Shown here: positions 5,926 through 13,012 of the stretch, piece after piece
Numbering within the stretch: position 1 is the first letter of the stretch
How the letters are laid out: every line of letters starts with the position of its first letter
Assembly (NCBI GenBank): GCA_964569055.1
Contig: CAZMSZ010000203.1
Span: 1-13,158, forward strand
Reading direction: 5' to 3'
Origin: JAWLGW01 sp964569055
GTDB taxonomy: Bacteria > Planctomycetota > J058
Length of the DNA stretch: 13,158 nt
The notes under the pieces: generated by a model
Database searches by the model: none
Seen by the model: the letters and a program-made list of their open reading frames with translations, nothing else
Told to the model about the DNA's origin: nothing
Made by a program: the position numbers and the translations under genes

Positions 5926-6870
5926 ATGGCCGGAGACGATCCTGACGACGCCCCTGACGACGCCGACGACGGCGGGTTCGCCGAGGACGCCGGGCTGGCG
6001 GACGATACGGGCGGCTTCGCCGACGAGGTGCCGAGCGACCCGCCCTCGGACGAGGGCACGCTCGACTCGGGCGGCAGCGAGCTCGACTACGCCGCCGAGG
6101 CGCCCGACGAGGACGAGTACGAGGCCGGCAGCCTCGGCGGCCAGGACGACCTGAGCGGCGAGTTCCAGGCCGAGGCGGGCGACGACGCCAGCTACGGCTT
6201 CGAGTCGGTGCGGGCGAGCTCGACGTTCGAGGGCGACGCCATGGGCGCCGAGCTGGCCGAGGACCTCGGCAGCGACGAGCACGACGACTACGCCCTCTCG
6301 CCCGAGAACGCCGCCAGCGCCAGCCACCTCGACTACGGCGAAGAGGCCAGCGGCGGGGGCCTCGAGGACGACTACGAGACGAGCGGCGCGCCCGAGCCCG
6401 GCGAGGACGTGGGCTTCGCCGAGGACGCCGGGAGCGACGCCTCGAGCGGCTTCAGCTCGAGCGCCTTCGCGGCCGTCGACGACGAGGCGGTCGAGGCGAG
6501 CGGCTTCGCCGACGTCCAAGACGAGGAGCCGGCCGAGGCCAGCGGCTTCGCCGACGAGCAGCCCGCCGAGGCCAGCGGCTTCGCCGACGTTCAGGACGAG
6601 GAGCCGGCCGAGGCCAGCGGCTTCGCCGACGTTCAGGACGAGGAGCCGGCCGAGGCCAGCGGCTTCGCCGACGTTCAGGACGAGGAGCCCGCGGCGACCG
6701 GCTTCAGCGCCGAGGACGACGAGCCGCCGCCCCCTTCCCCGGCGCGACCGCAGCCGGCCCCCAGGCCGAGCGCGCCGCCGGCGGACGACTCGCGCAAGTC
6801 GGGCTCGGTTCCCAAGAACGCCCTCGACGCGATCTTCGCCCGCGCGGCTGAGATCAAGCGCAAGCGCTGA
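5926..6870 (+). CDS. highly acidic, disordered repeat protein with basic C-terminal tail
   Basis: I do not recognise a family. The product has 314 residues. About a third of the N-terminal residues are Asp or Glu, and residues 1-273 contain one Arg and no Lys. Gly, Ser, Ala and Phe fill the rest, with recurring short motifs of the type (S/G)GFAxD/E. Residues about 190-256 are tandem EASGFADVQDEEPA units. A Pro-rich stretch follows (about 265-285), and then the only basic part, SGSVPKNALDAIFARAAEIKRKR, predicted as an amphipathic helix with a Lys/Arg end. There is no signal peptide or membrane helix. The design suggests an intrinsically disordered cytoplasmic protein: a spacer, scaffold or charged sink whose regularly spaced Phe residues could contact partners and whose tail may dock to something acidic. 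It is transcribed divergently from the FHA pseudokinase operon and has its own promoter. The start has a purine-rich leader and is the first ATG. Confidence 0.85.
   Translation: MAGDDPDDAPDDADDGGFAEDAGLADDTGGFADEVPSDPPSDEGTLDSGGSELDYAAEAPDEDEYEAGSLGGQDDLSGEFQAEAGDDASYGFESVRASSTFEGDAMGAELAEDLGSDEHDDYALSPENAASASHLDYGEEASGGGLEDDYETSGAPEPGEDVGFAEDAGSDASSGFSSSAFAAVDDEAVEASGFADVQDEEPAEASGFADEQPAEASGFADVQDEEPAEASGFADVQDEEPAEASGFADVQDEEPAATGFSAEDDEPPPPSPARPQPAPRPSAPPADDSRKSGSVPKNALDAIFARAAEIKRKR
6493..6693 (+). repeat. in-frame tandem repeats, 42-bp unit (one 33-bp variant)
   Basis: There are five units inside the acidic protein gene: 6493-6534, 6535-6567 (33 bp, lacking three codons), 6568-6609, 6610-6651 and 6652-6693. 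The peptide unit is EASGFADVQDEEPA. Units 3 and 4 are identical in DNA and unit 5 differs only in its last few bases, while unit 1 differs at several silent sites. This indicates recent expansion of units 3-5. All lengths are multiples of three, so copy-number change keeps the frame. Confidence 0.9.
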
Positions 6871-6898
6871 GCCGATCAGTGCTTACGCCCCGCGGCCG

Positions 6899-6930
6899 CC
6901 AGCCGTCCCAGACCTGGACGCCGCGGCTGG
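6899..6930 (+). terminator. possible terminator hairpin after the acidic protein gene
   Basis: CCAGCCG (6899-6905) pairs with CGGCTGG (6924-6930), and GTCC (6905-6908) can pair with GGAC (6916-6919) inside it, leaving an asymmetric bulge. Only a TTT follows, so the call is weak. Confidence 0.3.
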
Positions 6931-6957
6931 ACCGTTTCGGATGGTCGGCGCTAACCC

Positions 6958-7015
6958 ACTGTGCAGTCACCGGTTGGTCATCGGCGACGCGCTTGACCTC
7001 GCATCCAAACTGCAC
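6958..7015 (+). promoter_or_regulatory. possible operator-like inverted repeats around the coiled-coil gene promoter
   Basis: ACTG-TG-CAGT (6958-6967) is a near-perfect dyad just upstream of the -35 element. GTGCAGT (6961-6967) recurs in inverted form as ACTGCAC (7009-7015) between the -35 and -10 elements. Placement upstream of and inside the promoter would suit a regulator binding both sites. No regulator gene is nearby, and short matches can be chance. Confidence 0.25.
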
Positions 7016-7022
7016 TTAGAAT
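6993..7022 (+). promoter_or_regulatory. sigma70-type promoter of the coiled-coil/membrane protein pair
   Basis: TTGACC (6993-6998) and TAGAAT (7017-7022) are 18 bases apart. Each is one mismatch from consensus and they sit in a locally AT-richer patch. Transcription would start near 7029, giving a leader of about 57 bases before the ATG at 7086. Confidence 0.6.
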
Positions 7023-7034
7023 GCGGCCGCTACA

Positions 7035-7056
7035 CCGACCGGGTGCGCGCGGTCGG
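7035..7056 (+). other. leader hairpin before the coiled-coil protein gene
   Basis: CCGACCG (7035-7041) and CGGTCGG (7050-7056) form a perfect 7-bp stem with an 8-base loop in the predicted leader. The stem ends a few bases before the GGAGGA ribosome binding site. It may stabilise the leader or affect initiation; nothing resembles a known riboswitch. Confidence 0.35.
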
Positions 7057-7085
7057 CCTCGTTCCGCGGAGGAAAGTCGCAGCTC

Positions 7086-7952
7086 ATGAGCCTCCTCGCC
7101 AAGGTCCTCATCGTCATTCAGACGGTCCTCGTCATGGTCTACCTGGGCATGACGGCGTCGCTCTATCAGCACCGCCGCGACTGGCGCACCAGCTACCTCA
7201 AGCTGAAGGGGCGCTACTCCACCGCGGTCACCCGCTCGCAGAAGGAGATCGAGGCGCTGCGCAGCTTCGTGCAGGCCAAGAGCGAGCTCGTCTCCGCCAA
7301 GGAGCGCGAGCTGCGGCAGCTCAAGACGCAGCTCGACCAGGGCCTGCAGATGGCCCAGCGCTACCACAACCTCTACAACGCCGAGTCGGACAAGCTCGCG
7401 CAGCTGCTCGAGAAGCACGGTCGGCTCGCCGACGACCTCAAGGTCGCGCTCGAGAAGAACGCCAGCCTCAACGAGCGCAACGAGGAGCTCGACAACCTGC
7501 TCGACACCGCGACCACTCGCCGGGCCACGGCCGAGGGTCAGGTGGCGCGCCTGACGATCCTCAAGGACGAGCTCGAGCAGGACATCAGGACCCTGCGCGC
7601 GACCTACGCCGACACCCGCGAGAAGCTCCGCGAGAAGGAGCTGCTCGTGGCCATGGTGGAGAACGCGGGCGTGAACATCGCCTCGCTCGTGCCCGGGCCG
7701 CCGGTGCCCGCGATCGACGGCACCGTGGTGGCGGTCAAGAGCGACATCCAGCCGCCGCTCGTGCTGCTCTCGGTCGGCACCGACGACCAGGTCGAGCAGG
7801 GCTTCCAGTTCTCGATCTACCGCAACGACAAGTTCGTGGGCAAGGTGGTGGTCGAGCGCGTGCTGAACGACAGCGCGGGCTGCCGCGTGCTCTTCACCGC
7901 CGACGGCCAGGCGATCCAGGCCGGCGACAGCGCCGCGACGCGGCTGCAGTAG
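7086..7952 (+). CDS. membrane-anchored coiled-coil protein with MreC/FlgT-C-like C-terminal domain
   Basis: The product has 288 residues. Residues 4-26 are a single hydrophobic helix near the N terminus (signal anchor). Residues about 35-195 are a long heptad-rich coiled coil full of Lys, Glu, Leu and Gln. After a Pro-rich hinge (SLVPGPPVPAI) residues 211-288 form a predicted beta domain: IDGTVVAV, then LLSVGTDDQVEQGFQFSIYR, then FVGKVVVERV, ending AGDSAATRL. The pattern of a strand, an 'xSxGxxDxVxxGxxFxIYR' turn, a VGKV strand and a GD turn resembles the C-terminal domains of MreC and FlgT, but this is pattern-level evidence only. The likely role is a structural envelope protein that self-associates. 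GGAGGA lies about 12 bases before the ATG. It is followed after 12 bases by a small membrane protein gene, in the same transcript. Confidence 0.85.
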   Translation: MSLLAKVLIVIQTVLVMVYLGMTASLYQHRRDWRTSYLKLKGRYSTAVTRSQKEIEALRSFVQAKSELVSAKERELRQLKTQLDQGLQMAQRYHNLYNAESDKLAQLLEKHGRLADDLKVALEKNASLNERNEELDNLLDTATTRRATAEGQVARLTILKDELEQDIRTLRATYADTREKLREKELLVAMVENAGVNIASLVPGPPVPAIDGTVVAVKSDIQPPLVLLSVGTDDQVEQGFQFSIYRNDKFVGKVVVERVLNDSAGCRVLFTADGQAIQAGDSAATRLQ

Positions 7953-7964
7953 GCGAGGCGCACC

Positions 7965-8273
7965 ATGGCTGACGAAGAGCAGGAGATCATCTCGCGCCCG
8001 CCGTCCCACCCGATCGCCACGACGCTCATGTTCGTGTCGATCGCCGGGACCATCGCCGCGATCGCGTTCGTGTGGGCCGAGCTGTTCGGCGAGTACCTGC
8101 CGAGCCCGGCCCCCGGCCAGCCGAACGTCTCCAAGACGGTGGCCGAGCGGCACGTCCATGACCACTACGCCGAGGACTTCGGCAAGGCCTCGGACGTGAC
8201 GGCCGAGATCGAGAAGGAGCTCGGGATCTCGAGCACGGTCGGCGACAACCTCGGCATGAACGCCGGCAACTAG
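7965..8273 (+). CDS. small single-pass membrane protein, 102 aa
   Basis: I do not recognise a family. An acidic start (MADEEQEIISRPPSHP) is followed by one transmembrane helix at about residues 16-41 (rich in Ala, Ile, Thr and Phe, ending WAELFGEYLP). A soluble tail comes next: a Pro/Gly stretch (SPAPGQPN), a His-rich patch (ERHVHDHYAEDF, three His) and a short acidic helix ending TVGDNLGMNAGN. The His/Asp/Glu cluster could bind a metal. The start is ATG with GAGG a few bases upstream. It lies 12 bases after the coiled-coil gene and just before a strong hairpin, so the two genes form one transcript. Partnership of the two membrane proteins is plausible but inferred from position only. Confidence 0.8.
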   Translation: MADEEQEIISRPPSHPIATTLMFVSIAGTIAAIAFVWAELFGEYLPSPAPGQPNVSKTVAERHVHDHYAEDFGKASDVTAEIEKELGISSTVGDNLGMNAGN

Positions 8274-8295
8274 CCCGGCGCCACGCCTCTCGCGA

Positions 8296-8321
8296 ACGGC
8301 CCCGGCGAGCGCCGGGGCCGT
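8296..8321 (+). terminator. strong hairpin ending the coiled-coil/membrane protein transcript
   Basis: ACGGCCCCGGC (8296-8306) and GCCGGGGCCGT (8311-8321) form a perfect 11-bp, GC-rich stem with a GAGC loop, 23 bases after the stop codon. No T tract follows, as is common in GC-rich genomes where hairpins act without a U run. Confidence 0.65.
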
Positions 8322-8396
8322 ATGCGTTCCGGAGCCGCGGCGCGCCGCAACCCGGGGCCCTTCCATTCGAACGGCCCATCCCGCATCCTGGCCTGC

Positions 8397-9767
8397 ATGA
8401 TGGACGAGTCGACCAAGCCGAGCGCGTCGCGCCTGGGGCGGACCTACCGCCTGGCGCGGCTGGCGACCGACACCTCGGCGCGCGTGGCCATGGAGCTCGC
8501 CAAGCGGGCGGTGCAGCGCGACGGCGAGCCGGTCGAGGTCGACCTCGACGAGCACCGCAAGCTGGCGGGGCGGGCGGTCGAGATCCTGGGCAACATGAAG
8601 GGCCTCGCCATGAAGGCGGGGCAGATCGTCAGCTACGTCGACGACTGGATGCCCGACGAGGTGCGCCCCGCCTACTCGGAGGTGCTCTCCAAGCTGCAGG
8701 CCAAGGCGCCCAAGGTGCCGCTGGCCGACATGCTCAACGTGTTCATCGACGAGGTCGGCGAGCCGCCCGACGAGGTGTTCCGCCGCTTCGACGACGAACC
8801 GATCGCGGCGGCCTCGATCGGGCAGGTCTACCGGGCCGAGCTGCCGACGGGCGAGCCGGTGGCGGTCAAGATCCAGTACCCCGGGATCGACCGCGTGATC
8901 GAGGCGGACCTCAAGAACCTCGACCTGCTCGAGGGCGTGCTGCGCGCATCGACCCTGGGGCGGCTCGACGTCAAGCGCTCGCTCGAGGACATCAAGCTCA
9001 AGATCCACGAGGAGCTCGACTACCGCGCCGAGGCCCAGCACCAGCGCCGGTTCGGCGAGCTCTACCGGGACCACCCCAAGATCGTGATCCCCAAGGTCCA
9101 CGACGCGTTCAGCCACCGGCGCGTGCTCACGACCGAGCTGCTCGAGGGCCAGAGCTACTACGAGTTCCGCGACGGGAGCGACCAGCCCACGCGCAACGCC
9201 GCGGCCGAGGTGCTGTACGAGTTCGTGTTCGGCAGCTTCCACCGCCACGGCCTGTTCAACGCCGACCCGCACCCGGGCAACTACGTGTTCCTGAACGACG
9301 GGCGGATCGGCTTCCTCGACTTCGGCTGCGTGCAGGAGTTCCCGCTCGAGGTCCCGGGCCGGTTCCGCGCGCTGGCCGAGAAGCTGTGGGCGGGCGACAT
9401 CGCGGCGGTCCGCGAGGGGTTGCCTTCGGCGCTGGGCTACCCCAACGCCGACCCGTCGGAGGAGGAGAAGGACTTCTTCTACGACTACGTGATGTACCTG
9501 TGGCGCCCGATCCTCGAGGACCGCCGGTTCTGCTACGACGAGGCCTACACCCGCGAGGTCTACAAGCGCACCGCCGCGGGCGTGCGCCTCGGCGCCAAGG
9601 TCACGCTCACCAAGGGCTACCCCGACACCGAGCACCGCGGCCTGGCGCTGCTCAACCGCCTGCAGTTCGGCTTCACCTCGATCCTGGGCGGCCTCAAGGC
9701 CGAGGCGAACTGGCACCGCCTGCTGCGCTCGTTCTTCGGGCACCACGACGAGGCCGTCCGCTCGTAG
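8397..9767 (+). CDS. ABC1/UbiB (ADCK-like) atypical kinase family protein
   Basis: The product has 456 residues, a typical length for the family. Motifs in order: KAGQ at 73-76 in the N-terminal KxGQ helix; an Ala-rich loop (AAAS, 137-140) that replaces the usual glycine-rich loop; VAVKIQYPG with Lys158; EELDYRAEAQHQ (205-216); the catalytic-site NADPHPGN with Asp290 and Asn295; and LDFG with Asp308. All key residues are present, unlike in the FHA protein in this window. Family members support ubiquinone or other prenyl-lipid metabolism as ATPases or kinases, so membrane association is expected, but there is no quinone gene nearby to fix the role. The frame is open back to an ATG at 8322, directly against the hairpin; I prefer ATG at 8397 (or 8400), where the conserved part begins. 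No clear Shine-Dalgarno is visible. It converges with the DUF1501 gene, 6 bp between stops. Confidence 0.9.
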   Translation: MMDESTKPSASRLGRTYRLARLATDTSARVAMELAKRAVQRDGEPVEVDLDEHRKLAGRAVEILGNMKGLAMKAGQIVSYVDDWMPDEVRPAYSEVLSKLQAKAPKVPLADMLNVFIDEVGEPPDEVFRRFDDEPIAAASIGQVYRAELPTGEPVAVKIQYPGIDRVIEADLKNLDLLEGVLRASTLGRLDVKRSLEDIKLKIHEELDYRAEAQHQRRFGELYRDHPKIVIPKVHDAFSHRRVLTTELLEGQSYYEFRDGSDQPTRNAAAEVLYEFVFGSFHRHGLFNADPHPGNYVFLNDGRIGFLDFGCVQEFPLEVPGRFRALAEKLWAGDIAAVREGLPSALGYPNADPSEEEKDFFYDYVMYLWRPILEDRRFCYDEAYTREVYKRTAAGVRLGAKVTLTKGYPDTEHRGLALLNRLQFGFTSILGGLKAEANWHRLLRSFFGHHDEAVRS

Positions 9768-9773
9768 TCGGCC

Positions 9774-11084
9774 CTATCCGAACAGCTCCTTCACCGGCTC
9801 CCCGCCGTCGACCACGCTGATCGGCCGCCCGCCCGAGGTGTAGTTGACCTTCTCGGCGTCGAGGCCCATGGCGTGGGCGATCGTGGCCATGAGGTCCTGG
9901 GCGCGGACCGGGCGCTCGGCGACCTCCATGCCGTCGGGCGTGGTGGCGCCGACCACGGTCCCGCCGCGGACCGGCCCGCCCGCGAGCGCCAGGCTCCAGC
10001 AGCGCGCCCAGTGGTCGCGCCCCTCGTTGGGGTTGATCCGCGGGGTGCGGCCGAACTCGCCCATGCACACGATCAGCGTCTTCTCGAGGAGGTCCCGCTC
10101 GGCGAGGTCGGCGAGCAGCGTCGCGAAACCGGCGTCGAGCTGGGTCCCGAGCGCGCGGGTGCGCCCGAAGTTGTCCTGGTGGGTGTCCCAGCCGTTGAGC
10201 TGGACCTCGACCACCCGCACGCCTTGCTCGACCAGCCGGCGCGCCATGAGGCAGCCCTGGCCGAAGCGGTCCTCGCCGTAGGCGGCGCGCAGGGCCTGCG
10301 GCTCGTCGTCGAGGGTGAAGGCCTTCAGGCGCGGCGAGTGCATCAGCCGGTCGGCCTTCTGGTAGGTAGCGCGGTGCCCGTCGACCTCGGGCCCGGCGCG
10401 CTCCTCGGCGAACGAGGCGTCGAGCGCGTCGAGCAGCTCGCGGCGGCGGCGGAAGCGCTCGGCGTCGACCCCCTCGGCGTAGCTCATGTTCTCGAGCGGC
10501 CGGCGCGGGTCGTTCACGTTGAACGGGGCGTAGGTCACACCCAGGATCCCCGCGCCCGGCGTGGCGCCCGCAATGCACACGTAGGGCGGCAGGTCGCTGC
10601 TCGTGTCGGCCCGCTGCTGGCAGACCAGCGCGCCGAGGTCGGGGTGCTTGACCGTGCCCGAGGGCACGTAGCCGGTGTGCAGGTAGTAGCGCGCCCGCTG
10701 GTGGTTCCCTTCGCGGGTGGCCATGGAGCGGATCAGGGCGACCTTGTCCATGTGCTCGGCCAGGCGCGGGAGCGTGTCGGCCAGCTCGACGCCCGTGGCG
10801 GCCGTCTTGATCGCCTTGGTGGGGCCGCCCTGCGCGGTGCCCGGCTTGGGGTCGAACGTCTCGAGTTGGCTGGGCCCGCCGTTGAGCCACAGCACGATGC
10901 AGTGCTCGGCCACCCCGAACCCGGGCAGCGCGGCCCGCGCCGCCTCCTGCGCGAACAGAGCGCGCGGCCCGCTCAGCGCGAGCCCCACCAGCCCGCCGAC
11001 CCCGACCCCGAGGAACCCGCGCCGCGAGAGGCTCAGCGCCTCCGCCGCCGCGTCGTCGCACCCGCATGCACGCCGAGCGCTCAT
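9774..11084 (-). CDS. DUF1501 family protein, Tat-exported
   Basis: The product has 436 residues. The N terminus holds a twin-arginine signal (SRRGFLG, 20-26, then a hydrophobic Gly/Val/Leu stretch ending near RALFA, 41-45), so the folded protein is exported, probably with bound cofactor or metal. Family signatures follow: LWLNGGPSQLETFDPKP (65-81), LNGWDTHQDN (296-305), MGEFGRTPRINPNEGRDHW (341-359). DUF1501 belongs to the alkaline phosphatase/sulfatase-like superfamily and the Asp/His motifs probably bind metal; the reaction is not established. It lies 35 bp after the DUF1553 gene, the usual pairing in Planctomycetota, and the two are thought to act together outside the cytoplasm. The ATG at 11084 has GGAGGAGAG just upstream. 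Two Cys (CGC, 7-9) sit before the signal. The frame is open further upstream, but that part is antiparallel overlap with the DUF1553 gene. Confidence 0.95.
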   Translation of the reverse strand: MSARRACGCDDAAAEALSLSRRGFLGVGVGGLVGLALSGPRALFAQEAARAALPGFGVAEHCIVLWLNGGPSQLETFDPKPGTAQGGPTKAIKTAATGVELADTLPRLAEHMDKVALIRSMATREGNHQRARYYLHTGYVPSGTVKHPDLGALVCQQRADTSSDLPPYVCIAGATPGAGILGVTYAPFNVNDPRRPLENMSYAEGVDAERFRRRRELLDALDASFAEERAGPEVDGHRATYQKADRLMHSPRLKAFTLDDEPQALRAAYGEDRFGQGCLMARRLVEQGVRVVEVQLNGWDTHQDNFGRTRALGTQLDAGFATLLADLAERDLLEKTLIVCMGEFGRTPRINPNEGRDHWARCWSLALAGGPVRGGTVVGATTPDGMEVAERPVRAQDLMATIAHAMGLDAEKVNYTSGGRPISVVDGGEPVKELFG

Positions 11085-11119
11085 GCCGCTCTCCTCCGCC
11101 TCGCGCGCCCGCGCCCAGG

Positions 11120-13000
11120 CTAGTGGTTGAAGTTGAACTCGGCCCCGTTGAGGAGCGCCCAGAACACGTCCGCGTAGGCCTGGGCCAGCTCGGCCGCCGG
11201 CTTGGGCCCGAGCAGCGCGCGCAGCTTGGTCCGCTCCGCCTCGCTGGGGAAGCGGCTCAAGACGCGCAGGTAGATCGTGTCGATCCGCTCGTCGAGCGAG
11301 GGCGTGCGGAACAGCCGGTCGTAGACCGGGTGCCCCGGGCGCGGCCGGACGGCGTCGTTGGTGAGCGCGCCGTTGAAGCGCATCAGCGCCTGCGGGATCG
11401 TGCCCTCCTCGACCACCTCCTCGCCCTCGTCGTCGCCGAAGGTGGTCACGAACTGGCGCAGGAGCCGGTTCTTGCGCCGCTCGAGCCGCAGGCGCGCGCG
11501 GCGGTCGCTGGTGCGCACGTCGGCCGCGCCGGTCGCCTCGAGCACCGAGTAGAACAGCTGCTCGGCGCCAAGCCGCCGCAGGGGCGCCCGCGCGAACGCC
11601 TCGAGCTGCGCGTCGCGCACCTCGAGGGGCCCCGCCGAGGAGAGGCCGTAGGCGCGGGTGGAGACGATCGTCTCCACCAGCCGCCGCATGTCGTAGCCGC
11701 TGGCCTTGAAGTCGTCCGCCAGCAGCGCCAGCGCGGGGGGCGTCTCCTTGACGGCCCCGAGGTCGTCGACCGGGTTCACCAGCCCGCGCTCGAAGAAGAA
11801 CGACCACACCCGGTTCACGGTGGCCTTGGCGAACCAGGGGTTGTCGTCCGCCGTGACGAGCTCGGCGAGCGCCGCGCGCCGATCGACGCCCCCGCCCGGG
11901 TTGATCACCTTCCCGTTGAGGAAGCGCGGCAGCACCAGCGCGCCGACCTCCCCCGGCTCGGCCGGGATCCGGATCTGCCCCTGCCCGCGGTCCTCGACCG
12001 CATACGGCCCACGCAGCCGCCGCCGCGCCTTCTCGTCGAGCTGGCGCCGCTCCGCCATGGCGAGCTGCTCGGCCGTGGGCGGCGTGCGCCGGGTCCGCGT
12101 GCGCGCGAAGAAGGCCGCGACCCCGTAGAAGTCACGCTGCGACCAGGCCTCGTAGGGGTGGTCGTGGCACTGCGCGCACTGGATCTGCAGGCCCTGGAAC
12201 ACCCGCATGGCGCTCCCGGTGACCTCCTCGGCCTTGCCCTCGCGGAAGTGCCGAAACACGTACTGCGTCGCGGGGTTGTCGACCACCGTCCCCTCGGCCG
12301 CGATCAGCTCCCGCGCCACGTCGCGCCACGAGGCGTTGCGCGCGAGCTTCGCCTCGAGCCACTCGGGCAGCGAGCGCGCCTCGTCCGGCAGCGGCGCCTC
12401 CGCGGCGCCGCCGTCCATCATTTCTCCGCCAGCGTCCGCCCCCGCCTCGCCGGCCTGCATGCCCTCGCCACGGTCCGCCTCGCCGTCACCGCCCCCGTAG
12501 CCCCTCATGCGCCGCATGGCCCGCGCCGCCTGCGCCCGCTCCATGCTGCGCGAGCGGATCAGGTAGTCGCGCCCCACGAGCAGATAGGCCCACCGCAGCC
12601 CCATGCTCCGCGCGAAGGCCGGATCGTCGAGGAGCTGCCTCACCAGCCGCGCCCGCTTGTCCGGCTCCGAGCTAGCGAGGAACCCCCGGGTCAGCTCCTC
12701 GCTCGGGATCACCCCGTTGAGGTCGAGCGAGAGCCGCCGCAACAGCTCGGCGTCGTCCGCCTCCGCCGCCGGCTCCACCCCCGCGTCCTTCCAGCCCGCC
12801 GCGAGCAGCCGATCCACCTTCGCGGCCAGCGCCCCCGTCGAAGGCAGCCCCTCCTTCCCCGCCGTCGTCCCCTCCTCCGCCGGCCCCGCGCGCACCACGC
12901 GAACCGACCCCTCGACCGCGATCAGCGCGACCACGCCCGAGAGCGCCAGGGAAAGGAGTCGAGGAACGAGCGACCCAGCAGGACGAGCGGCAGCAGCCAC
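11120..13000 (-). CDS. DUF1549/DUF1553 domain protein with CAQCH motif
   Basis: The product has 626 residues from the GTG at 13000. A hydrophobic signal anchor lies near the N terminus (LVPRLLSLALSGVVALIAV). The DUF1549 part begins with LLRRLSLDLNGVIPS and reaches CAQCHDHPYEAWSQRDFYG, with C275, C278 and H279, a CxxCH motif that may hold heme or another metal. The DUF1553 part follows, with DNPWFAKATVNRVWSFFFERGLV and a C-terminal DTIYLRVLSRFPSEAE helix region. An unusual Gly/Glu/Met/Asp-rich insert at about residues 162-203 interrupts DUF1549. Proteins of this type are exported and paired with DUF1501 proteins; their activity is unproven. GTG at 13000 is preferred because GGAG (13012-13009) lies eight bases upstream; TTG at 13006 in the same frame would sit only two bases from it. 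It is the first gene of a two-gene operon. Confidence 0.93.
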   Translation of the reverse strand: MAAAARPAGSLVPRLLSLALSGVVALIAVEGSVRVVRAGPAEEGTTAGKEGLPSTGALAAKVDRLLAAGWKDAGVEPAAEADDAELLRRLSLDLNGVIPSEELTRGFLASSEPDKRARLVRQLLDDPAFARSMGLRWAYLLVGRDYLIRSRSMERAQAARAMRRMRGYGGGDGEADRGEGMQAGEAGADAGGEMMDGGAAEAPLPDEARSLPEWLEAKLARNASWRDVARELIAAEGTVVDNPATQYVFRHFREGKAEEVTGSAMRVFQGLQIQCAQCHDHPYEAWSQRDFYGVAAFFARTRTRRTPPTAEQLAMAERRQLDEKARRRLRGPYAVEDRGQGQIRIPAEPGEVGALVLPRFLNGKVINPGGGVDRRAALAELVTADDNPWFAKATVNRVWSFFFERGLVNPVDDLGAVKETPPALALLADDFKASGYDMRRLVETIVSTRAYGLSSAGPLEVRDAQLEAFARAPLRRLGAEQLFYSVLEATGAADVRTSDRRARLRLERRKNRLLRQFVTTFGDDEGEEVVEEGTIPQALMRFNGALTNDAVRPRPGHPVYDRLFRTPSLDERIDTIYLRVLSRFPSEAERTKLRALLGPKPAAELAQAYADVFWALLNGAEFNFNH

Positions 13001-13008
13001 AGGCAACG

Positions 13009-13012
13009 CTCC
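13009..13012 (-). promoter_or_regulatory. ribosome binding site deciding the DUF1553 gene start
   Basis: GGAG on the minus strand is eight bases before GTG at 13000 and two bases before the TTG at 13006. Normal spacing favours GTG. The remaining bases up to 13158 contain no gene and no promoter I would defend. Confidence 0.5.

Noticed and set aside
5757..6059. N-terminal extension of the FHA protein by 101 codons
   Set aside because: The extension is antisense to the acidic protein gene and its promoter, and the FHA domain begins right at the ATG at 5756.
6493..6693. CRISPR-like array
   Set aside because: Repeats are directly adjacent, without spacers, and lie in frame within a coding sequence.
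8322..8396. Earlier ATG for the ABC1 gene at 8322
   Set aside because: It directly abuts the terminator stem, has no ribosome binding site, and adds a non-conserved Arg/Pro-rich stretch.
6978..9746. Very long minus-strand open frame (922 codons)
   Set aside because: It lies antisense to three supported plus-strand genes and across an intergenic promoter and terminator, and has only Arg/Leu/Val/His low-complexity composition.
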